From the NCBI GenBank assembly GCA_930367205.1, contig OV884015.1, forward strand, positions 108,874,509-108,938,508: a DNA stretch of 64,000 bases, given 5' to 3'. The translations under genes and the position numbers were made by a program. The DNA comes from Acanthosoma haemorrhoidale (taxonomy: Eukaryota; Arthropoda; Insecta; Hemiptera; Acanthosomatidae). Positions 55,840-64,000 of this stretch are shown here, piece after piece; position 1 is the first letter of the stretch; the number at the start of each line of letters is the position of its first letter. Below the pieces are notes generated by a model. The model was not told the DNA's origin. It was given only the letters and a program-made list of their open reading frames with translations, and ran no database searches.

Positions 55840-58189
55840 CGTGAAACCCCAAATTCACACGCCATGAAAGGAACCTTTTGTAGTTTTGCACATGAAAACA
55901 ATGTAAATAATAATACAAATATAATATGGTTTATTGGTGGCTTCCCAAAAACCCTTCATTCTATTTGATAAACCTCTTCAGTCTAGGCTTTAGTACTCCG
56001 AAGTATCATTTTCTGAACATGTACAAAAACAGACTCGTTCTCCAGTGAAATATTTACATGTATTCAGGCTTCAGCTGTTTAAAAGTAAAGAATTATTTGA
56101 GAAGTCAAACCTGCTAGTCTGAACCTAAGAAGTGATCCACTAGAGGTGAGGTTTGACTCCTAATCTGAAAATAAGGTAAGCACATTTGTATTAACTAAGA
56201 AGAATTTAAGGAGTAATTGCGCCTGTGCAGGCTAAGAAGATTCGCCCCCCCCCTCCCTTCACGATATAAATTATCCAGGCGACAGGGCTTCAATACCGGC
56301 AAGGAAATTACATTGTCATTGGACGAAGGGCTGCCAACGCGACGATACACTGCTTCTAACGTCATTAGATGTCGTTTATTTACAGGCCCTATAGCCCTAC
56401 AGGGCACATCAGCCAAGGGTTATATAGAGTTACGAGCTAGTAACTAGACTAGTCGTAGGCACGTTTAAGAGGCGCCTTTCGTTGTAAACTAGTATCACAG
56501 CTTGTATTAATTTTCATTTTATCGACACTCTTTTTATTGTTTAACAATTTCTACATTCTACAGCTGATTTATTGTCAACCATTTTATTTTTTAACCCCTT
56601 CTGGCATTAAAAACCCCTACACGAGCGCAGAATCAAATCCTCCGTCTTCCCATACCAGCTCATTTTGGGCTTTTCTTATAAAACTTCTTTATTTTATGTT
56701 TTATATTCACAGTTTTAAAACATTACTTGTCACATTACCTTTATGCCTTGACTATTAATTTACTACATTTATATATTTACAAAAAAACCTGTAACCTACA
56801 ACTCGTATGATAAACTGGTACGATTTTTTGTGATGACCCACCTCTTTTCGTTTTTTTGGTATTATCTCATGCAGAAATTTGCAATACCAGCCAATCTTGA
56901 ACACTTATTCATTAACATCTACTGAAATGTACATAATTTGCCTCCATACTCCATATATTTTTTTGTGCAAAAATTGACCCAAAATCTATAATTAATACCA
57001 GCTTAAAATGAATTGAACTAACATTACACTATTGGAGGTATGTTTATTTAAATAGATAAAATTGTTAAATAACTCGCCTTGATTATTGGGTATTCAAAAT
57101 TTAATACCGCCCATCTTCAATGGGTTCTAACATATCATCACAGTAGTATTGTTTTCAGCTGGTCGAAGGCATGGAATTTTTGGTCAGCCGTAGACTAATT
57201 CAAAATATGTCAATTCATAAGTTGTGACTGAATATTCAGGCTATTTTTAAGTCTAGTAATGTTTTTAAGTCTAGTAATGTTTTTGTCGTCCAAAACGTTC
57301 TTTGTGAGTAAGTTCATTGTCTTCTCACTCTTTTCCCCTGCTCTGTACAAATTTCCGTTTTAAAATTCTGACGAAATCACTTGATGAACAATGTACATTG
57401 CTTAAAATTTTGGTTTGAGCTGTTACATGTTCATTCTGGAATTCATTCTATTCTGGTGTTTTATGGAATTTTACTTAAAATCAAAAGGTGTCCACGTAGT
57501 AAACACTACCAATGGTAGACAAACGGCAACTCTCAATCAACTGAACATCACATGTAGGTTCTTGTCAAGTAGGTTTTGTTCCAGTCGACAAGTATTCCAG
57601 ACAGCATGCGATGGGTCAGGTACCCATTAAACACTGATAAGCAGGCGATACTAGCGTGCTAACGCCTTGCCTGTAGATTTAAGGAAAGAAGACGAGACAG
57701 CACGTACTAATAACACACAACTGCCAATCTACCGGGCCTAATCCCGTTCCGGCGAAATGAATCAAAGCTCCGGCCTTAAAAGGGTTAAGGCTACCACGTT
57801 AGAACCAGCCCTTGATGGATTTTGCAGCTCCCGCTCCGCCAACTCCTCCGAGTTGTAAACGGTTCTCTCATTGCCTATTTACGCTTTAATCTTATATAAT
57901 CTTTCCACCGCCTTATGCCACTTCCGTCTTAGGGAAAGGGTGAGAGCTAGTCCTCCCAACATCTGCCGCTACAGATTACAGGGCGGGGAAAGAAAATTAA
58001 TCTCCACTGAAGGAGTTCTATCTATCTATTTATAAAACGATTATTTATATTAACGATGAACAAAAACTACTACAGACCTGATGGGGAGTGACGCATGAAG
58101 GGGGAAATTTCCCATGAAGGGTTGAAGGAGACACGGAAATGGGTCCCATTCTGTTGGTGACTTTTTTAAAGAGACGGTCCTAAAGTCAA
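55840..58189. other. Long stretch without a recognised gene
   Basis: 2.3 kb. A C run lies at about 56246-56254, and overlapping 73-76 codon frames on both strands at 56195-56447 have no motif. A direct repeat aagtctagtaatgttttt occurs twice near 57250. Nothing else supported. Confidence 0.35.
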
Positions 58190-58290
58190 AAATTTTTTTT
58201 TTTTTTTCTTAGCTCTCTAATTATAAGATTAAGGATGAGGAGAAAATAAAGGAATATTTGGATTCATCGGATCCTTTTACTAGGAGTACC
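58190..58290 (-). mobile_element. NLR-D-like 3' end, minus strand
   Basis: The T run at 58191-58207 followed by cttagctctctaattataag is the reverse complement of an A tail preceded by ...gagagctaag, as in 282-440. gtaaaaggatcc corresponds to gtaaaaggcact there. More diverged than the other two tails. The 5' limit is unclear. Confidence 0.55.
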
Positions 58291-59528
58291 TGCTTGAAGG
58301 TGGTGTGAGGGAATTAAGGAGCGTCGGAAGCCTCGGTAGAGGTTGATTGTTGCGGTGCAGTGGTGAGAGTCCACTGGTGGCTGGTTAATTTATATTAACA
58401 AATAAAATTAATTATGTCGACAGATATTCGGGGAACTTAGTACGAGTTTCTTTACAACTCATGTTAAACCATCAGAGTTACTAAAAAATCACAAGTTCTT
58501 CGACGAGATTTGCGAAGAAAATAGACAATTCCATTATGGCAAACAATCCTCATGGTTAGTCTAAAACTAGGAAACGGTGAGTTAACACTTCGGTTGAAGG
58601 AAGAAAGAAAGTTAGGATTTCACCTAAGTTATTAACCGAAGTTTCGACCTACAATGTATGTATTTCTTCCACAGGTGTGAAATGTTCTTTGTTTATCGCG
58701 TATTCAACAAACCGATATAAAAGAGATAATACACTATTATCTAAATCAGTATAATTTATAATAATTTAAAATAACACACGACCCAATATGATCTCTCTTA
58801 AACTGATAATTATTACAATTTACATTAGTAAGTGGTGGTTTGTCAGAGCTCCTACAAAGATCAAACTCAATAAACAGATCCGCTTACGTGTGAGGACAAT
58901 TTCACACAACACTCGACAATAAAAATCATATGATATTACTGTGTGACTATCGGTACAGAAGACAGATTATTTTAATATGCGAAATGAGCCCGAGCTCATT
59001 TATGAGCCTCCTCGAAGGTTGGTAATATACAGGAGAGCTGTTGAAGAGAGTTGAAGAGTGAGAAGGGAGGAGTTACTGCTGTTCTGAGGAGTTGGCCGGC
59101 CTGTTTCGCCAGAGCCAACGATGGCCGGTCCACACTACTTTGAGAAGTCTGATTAAATTCGCAACTCTCCTTCTTCCCTTCCCCCGTGCAATATCAATAG
59201 GCCCTTCAGAGCATTATAAAAAGGGATAAAGTACACAGAAGGGAGGAGAGGCAAACTCATCAGCGGGAATGGCCAGGCCCTTCGAAAGTCCCACTTCTAT
59301 GTATCGTCAAAACCCTCCACTAATCCTCATGTTTGTTCGGCGAGTGTATGGCTCGATTTATATTGCTTTGTTATTTAATAACTTAATACTTTTTATAACA
59401 AATATCCAGTCTTACGCGCTCAACTAAAATATATTATTAAAAAAGGTACCATAGTCATTTATCTTGTAAGTGTCGACTGCTATTTGTTAATTCATTTAAA
59501 TCTTTGAATTAAAAAGCAGTAAGAATAG
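58291..59528. other. No recognised feature
   Basis: No motif-bearing frame. The left target copy aatag (59524-59528) of the next element ends this interval. Confidence 0.35.
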
Positions 59529-60212
59529 TGTCGGGAAATGCGTCCCCTAGGGGGGAAGACGCCCGCCACGAGCTAGGGTCACTACAACCCGGCCGTTGTC
59601 CGGCGAGCGTCAAGAAAGAGATAATACGGGTGGACCTGTGGTCTTTGACCTTTGCTGGCGGCCTAGTCGGCGAGCAGCTTTATTCGTATTGATCTGACTC
59701 TATAAGATCCCCCAACAGTGCACTATGTTCAGGAGAAGAGGAACAGGGCAGGTCTATAGGTAGTTTATGTGGTCTTGGAATGACCACGAATTCACACTCG
59801 GTATCTGAGGGTAGGCGAAAACCATCTCGATCCCAAAGGCGAGTGAGACCGAAGAGAGCCAGACTCGATCGCTGGGGGAAACGCTACTAGGTAAAGTATG
59901 TAGGGCCCCGGAGCCCGTCGTCCGCAACGCCGGACTAAATCATAACGAGGTTAGGAAAGAGAGACGCAGAGGTAGTTGAATAAGAAAGCCATGGTTCGAG
60001 TATAACACCAAGCGCCAGTGCAGAGAGAGAGAGCAGTGTTCTTCAGGAGCCGGGTTCCGCTAGTGGGCTTATGCTGTTTCATGCACTAGTTTCCCCCTCT
60101 CTTACTGACGCTTTAAGGTTTTATTATAATTATACGGACACACAGGTGGATATTTTCTGGGCCGGGCAAAGGGGAACTTGTAATTATTCGTGATGAAGAG
60201 GTTGACACAACA
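59529..60212 (+). mobile_element. Solo LTR of family LTR-T with 5-bp TSD
   Basis: 684 bp beginning tgtcgggaaatgcg and ending gttgacacaaca (TG...CA type), flanked by aatag at 59524-59528 and 60213-60217. Shared blocks with 13749 and, inverted, with 5820-6516 define the family. No primer-binding site, ORF or second LTR adjoins it. A TG...CA LTR with a 5-bp duplication and no internal part is what recombination between the two LTRs of a full element leaves. Which superfamily (gypsy or BEL) cannot be told from an LTR alone. Confidence 0.82.
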
Positions 60213-60391
60213 AATAGTTAAATAGGGTATTCGTGGGGTCAAAGCATTTTTATATTTAAGCAATGGATGTATTTAAGACAGGACATGAATGATTACGATT
60301 TGAAGGATGATTTTTGGAGGATAGTGTAAAGCTGATTATATAAATAGACCTTGCAGACATAGTAGATGTTTTACTAAGAAAAACTGAAATA

Positions 60392-61228
60392 TTTAGGTTG
60401 GCAAGAAAGTAATTTAGGTTTTTAAGTGTGAAATACAACTTCATTTTTTCTATACAAAAAATTAAACTCTAATCAGTTAAATATCTTCCATTCTGTTCAA
60501 TGACCTTTGCCATCTTTCTGGTAACTTCATGATCCCGCGCTCATAGAACTTCTGGTCCTTATCAGCAAAAAACTCAACCACGTGCGATTTGAGGTCATCA
60601 GGTTACTACTGAAATTTTTACCATTTAAGAAGTATTGTAAACTTCGAAATAAATGATAATCCGATGGTGCAAGGTCGGGGCTGTATAGGGGATGCGACAT
60701 CACTTCCCAACCAAGCTCCAATAGTTTCGTACGTGTTGCTAAAGATGTGTGAGGCCTCGCATTGTCCCGGCGGAACCCAAATATTGAGCTTCTTAACAAG
60801 TCATATCTCTCGCACAGTTATATGACAATTCGATTATGGCTTTCATTTGGTCATCAACGACTTCAGGAGGTCGACCAGAACGTTGGTCATCTTTCAGTGA
60901 AAAATCTCCAGAACGAAATTTTTTAAACCAATTCTGACACGTGCGTTCTGTTAAACAACCAACGCCATAAATTTCTCATATCTCTTTGTGAGCCTCAGCC
61001 GCTTTCTTCCCTTTATGAAAATAAAAAAGTAAAATGTGTCGAAAATGCTTATTTTCGCATTCCATGTTAAAACTGACTGTAAATTGACACTTGTAAACAA
61101 AATTACACGGAATTTCTTTCTGACCAAGCAACCTAAAGTTATCGACTACCAAATCTCAAAAGAATAACGAAACAAACATATCGCTATCTACTGCTGCAAA
61201 CCGCAATCACTTTCTTGCGAATCCTAAA
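60392..61228 (-). mobile_element. Mar-T copy 4: deleted mariner
   Basis: 837 bp, minus strand, with inverted ends tttaggttggcaagaaag and (reverse complement of the right end) tttaggattcgcaagaaag, TA-flanked. The frame 60799-60527 encodes [20 protein letters not shown], then SPDLAPSDYHLFRSLQYFL: both downstream catalytic Asp motifs (DNARPH and SPDLAPSDYH) are intact. Upstream of the shared junction the HTH part has an extra deletion of about 70 bp relative to copy 3. The first catalytic Asp region is missing, as in the other copies. Confidence 0.9.
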
Positions 61229-61521
61229 TAATATTGTATAACTTGTAAAGTGGGAATATTCTCAACTAAAGAAGAACTAAATATATATATCTGTTTAATA
61301 AATGGTTCTAAGTGATGAGCGAGGAGATTGGAAGTCCCAGTGAAGTAGCTGGGCACTAAGTGACTGAGGCGGCAGTGCTCGAGTCGATGATTCGAAACCT
61401 CCATTAGTGGGAGAGGGTAAGCCACACACCTCTGCTGTCTCCCACCTCCACCCTCGGCAGTGGTCTCGTGTCACCGGACTTATCGCGTAGCAGCGATTAT
61501 TTTATATCGGCAGTATGTAAA
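61229..61521. other. No recognised feature; possible B-box
   Basis: Contains gattcgaaacc at about 61389, which fits the Pol III B-box, but no matching A-box at the right distance was found. Confidence 0.3.
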
Positions 61522-62362
61522 GGGTGTCCCAGAATTAACGGACGATTTAAATAGAAAACACAGTTTTTAGTATTTTTGTTGTTATTTTTTTATTGAATTA
61601 TAAAGTATATAGGATAGGGTTATTTATGGAATAACACATCGGGGAAATGGCCTCCACGACTTTGCTGGCACATACCCACTCTTTTGTCGAAATTTTCCAT
61701 GACCATTTGTTATAAATGTTGTTGAATTTCCTCTTTTAATACACGGGTGGATGTGGGCTTGTTGACATACACCTTTGACTTCAAATAACCCCATAAAAAG
61801 AAATATAAAGGTGTTAAATCACACGATCTAGGGGGCCAATTCTGATCACCGAAACGAGAGAGTACACGACCTGGAAATGTCTCATGCAGTATTTGAATTG
61901 TTTCATAGGCTGTACGGCATGTGGCACCATCTTGTTGAAACCACATATTGACCACATCAATATCATCCAATTTCGGCACAAAGAACTGTGTTATGGATTT
62001 TCAACAACACTCTCACGCACTGCTTGGATATTGACATTTGAACGGCTTGTTTTTGGCCAACCACTGTTTAGTGTCTCCAACTGATCCAGTCTCCCTAAAT
62101 TTTTCAAATAATCTCTTCACAGTTGATGAAGTCAAACACTATTCCGGCCATATTTTGTATGAAATAGTCAAACAGTTGCCGCCAAACTTTCATTATTTTT
62201 GAGATAATGTTCAACAATAAACACACGTTGTTCTATCGTGTAACGCTCCATTTTTACTAACCCTAAACTGTCAGCTGTCAAATTGTTTTTTTTTTAGGGT
62301 TGCCAGCACTTTACTGCACAAATGGCGGCAAATTCAAACCTTGCCTTAATTCTGGGACACCC
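61522..62362 (-). mobile_element. Mar-G copy, internally deleted, minus strand
   Basis: 841 bp between gggtgtcccagaattaac at 61522 and its complement ending gggacaccc at 62362. The frame 61979-61710 encodes PKLDDIDVVNMWFQQDGATC, then FGDQNWPPRSCDLTPL: both Asp residues (QQDGA and CDLTP) are present here. LTPLD, however, reads LTPLY. The N-terminal part (about 62250-62000) is broken by stops. The deletion removing the first catalytic region has the same right border (acacagttctttgtgccg) as at 3989-4873, and about 25 bp more is lost on its left side. Confidence 0.88.
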
Positions 62363-63128
62363 TATGTATGTATAAGTTTAGACTTTGAGGATCATGTTTG
62401 AATTTACTAGTTTCAATGATCCTTTTCGTTTTCCAATTTCTTTGCTTCCACGCTGTGTTCGTACACAGATAAGTCCTTTTTAGGCACACGCCATGTATTC
62501 TATAAAGGCAATAATGATCAAACCATCTAACCATTATACTTACAACGACCAACTTATAATTGTTGCCAGCTCTATGCCGTGTGTAGACTTATGTGATATC
62601 TCCGAACCCTGCGTGAGCCAGAGGTGCATTTAAGTTTCCGACCTCCCCTCCTCCTTAATAACACAGTTGGGGGACCACGGCACTAACCAATCGGAATGCA
62701 GCAGTCGGTGGTCGGCGGTAGTGGTTGTATTTTTCAATAACACCAGCCTTTAAGGACATGCTGGCCGGGCACACGCGAGCCGGCCGTAAAACACCAACGC
62801 AATAGAAGAAGAACCGAAGTTAATCTTCGATCGCTCCAATGAAAGTTCAGATAATATAACTTTGTATTGTTATACAGGAGGGAGGTTTTTACCGTTTAAA
62901 GTTTATCGTCAACCGTCATCAGTTTGTAAACAATGACTAAATGCAGTATTTCAAAGCAGGAAGTGGAGATGTTATCAGTTACTTTTATCATAACCGAGTT
63001 CTCAACAGTCCAAAACAAAATGATTATTACGTTGGAATAATATTGATAAAATTTCGTATAGATTGACAACAGTATAGATTTCTTCGCTATATGATATATT
63101 TTACAATTGAGAGCTAATGTATCTTTTA
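62363..63128. other. No recognised feature
   Basis: Mixed-composition spacer. The 138-codon minus-strand frame from 63312 to 62896 is driven by the tandem repeat and is not a gene. Confidence 0.4.
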
Positions 63129-63324
63129 AACAATAATGATATATGTTGTCAACAATAATTAGATATGTTGTAAACAATAATGAGATATGTTGTAAACAAT
63201 AATGAGATATGTTGTAAACAATAATGCGATATGTTGTAAACAATAATGAGATATCTTGTAAACAATAATGAGATATGTTGTAAACAATAATGAGATATGT
63301 TGTAAACAACAATGAGATATATAA
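63129..63324. repeat. Tandem array, about nine 22-bp units
   Basis: Units start at 63129, 63151, 63173, 63195, 63217, 63239, 63261, 63283 and 63305. The consensus is aacaataatgagatatgttgta with single-base changes in the outer units. Typical minisatellite. Frames through it give repeated ISHYCLQ-like peptides. Confidence 0.95.
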
Positions 63325-63740
63325 ACGAACAATTGAAAAGTACTATAGGTCAATTCAAATGAGAGTAGTAGAGCTTGATAAAGTAATTTATATGGCTGGA
63401 AACTAAGTGGGAAATTTGAGAGAAATCGAAACCATAGGAACTAACTTGATATTTCAAGCTTTAGCAAGCTTTGATTAATAACTACGTGATATATTATTAA
63501 ATTTCGTCTGCAAAGTTAGTTTTTATATAAGAGAAGCTGGGTCGTTGAAAACAAATCGGAACGAATGTTATGTATACGATTGGGTTTAACACATCACCTT
63601 GCGTAACAACAAGCTATTGGCGTATGTTTTCACTAAAAGATTTGTAACATACTTTAAGATATTGGCTTTCAAATATTTATTACGTTCTGACATACTATGC
63701 GTGTCTGCATCCGCCATTGACGAATACAGAAGACTGTGTT
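63325..63740. other. No recognised feature
   Basis: AT-rich spacer between the 22-bp array and the second copy of the Mar-G flank. Confidence 0.35.
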
Positions 63741-63899
63741 CGATATGATCGGTAGTACTCAATAAGAAATAATACAAAACAGAATGAAGGTTTGACTCAC
63801 AAAGATATATAGTTAATTGATGTAGAAGGTATATGTCAAAAAAAAAACATGGATTTAGCAAAATATACAATACAGGCCCATTATAAAGTAGTTGATATA
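63741..63899. repeat. Second copy of the Mar-G flank
   Basis: Direct repeat of 3831-3988 with few differences (for example aaagatatat against aaatatatat). It ends at the same base against a Mar-G terminal repeat. Confidence 0.88.
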
Positions 63900-64000
63900 G
63901 GGTGTCCCAGAATTAACGCAGGATTTGAATTTGCCGCCATTTGTGCAGTAATAATAAGATGGTGCCACATGCCATACAGCACATGAAACAATTCGAATAC
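63900..64000 (+). mobile_element. Mar-G copy cut by the window end, large internal deletion
   Basis: Left end gggtgtcccagaattaac at 63900, then ccgccatttgtgcagtaa. It jumps at about 63948 to aagatggtgccacatgcc, the QDGATC-coding block that lies about 400 bp further in the 3989 copy. The start codon and DNA-binding domain are therefore lost, while the Asp of QDGA is kept. The rest lies beyond the window. Confidence 0.85.

Noticed and set aside
62896..63312. 138-codon minus-strand frame with repeated ISHYCLQ-type peptides
   Set aside because: Produced by reading through the 22-bp tandem array. No start context or homology.

Overview
This window is arthropod, most probably insect, nuclear DNA. 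It is AT-rich and crowded with non-LTR retrotransposon pieces (Jockey-like), Tc1/mariner and pogo-type DNA transposons, an insect-style gypsy/Ty3 element and its LTR relatives. I see no operons, bacterial ribosome sites, CRISPR or rRNA. Only one non-transposon gene is recognisable: a compact complex I accessory subunit (NDUFS5/15 kDa type) on the minus strand at 39997-40284. I infer the insect assignment from the protein relatives; the exact order cannot be read from the sequence.

Layout. 1-3436: a large imperfect palindrome. Arm 1-148 is the reverse complement of 2947-3436, and the right arm is split by a 341-bp non-LTR insertion with a 7-bp target duplication. The loop holds a broken copy of a repetitive arthropod protein and two more retroelement pieces. 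3768-4873: mariner-type element 'Mar-G' (ends gggtgtccc), with a flank that recurs at 63741. 5820-6516, 13749-about 14463 and 59529-60212: three solo-LTR-like copies of one LTR family; two keep 5-bp target duplications. 7.9-31.8 kb: many 5'-truncated Jockey-like copies (families NLR-A and NLR-B), a three-unit repeat at 8813, a perfect 6 x 48-bp array at 18130, a deleted mariner ('Mar-T') at 19334 and a satellite-like repeat block at 28-30.3 kb. 34364-39730: a young gypsy-group LTR retrotransposon with LTRs that I read as identical, intact gag and pol, a tRNA-Phe-type primer site and a TATA target duplication. 39997-40284: NDUFS5-like gene. 40561-64000: Mar-T copies 2-4, more NLR copies, a pogo-like element at 47413, two older mariner remnants, another Mar-G copy, a 22-bp tandem array and a second copy of the Mar-G flank at the window end.

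How the parts relate. The gypsy element is the only element that looks able to move by itself. All Mar-T and Mar-G copies and the pogo-like element have lost the catalytic middle of the transposase while mostly keeping their ends. In Mar-T and Mar-G the deletion junctions are shared between copies, so these are non-autonomous families that spread using a transposase encoded elsewhere. The non-LTR copies are dead 5'-truncated inserts. Several have clean target-site duplications that date them as separate insertions.

The two most notable points are the same-frame UGA separating gag from pol in an otherwise intact, very recent element, and that element's position 267 bp downstream of a nuclear mitochondrial gene. 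All comparisons were done by eye within the window; no database was searched.
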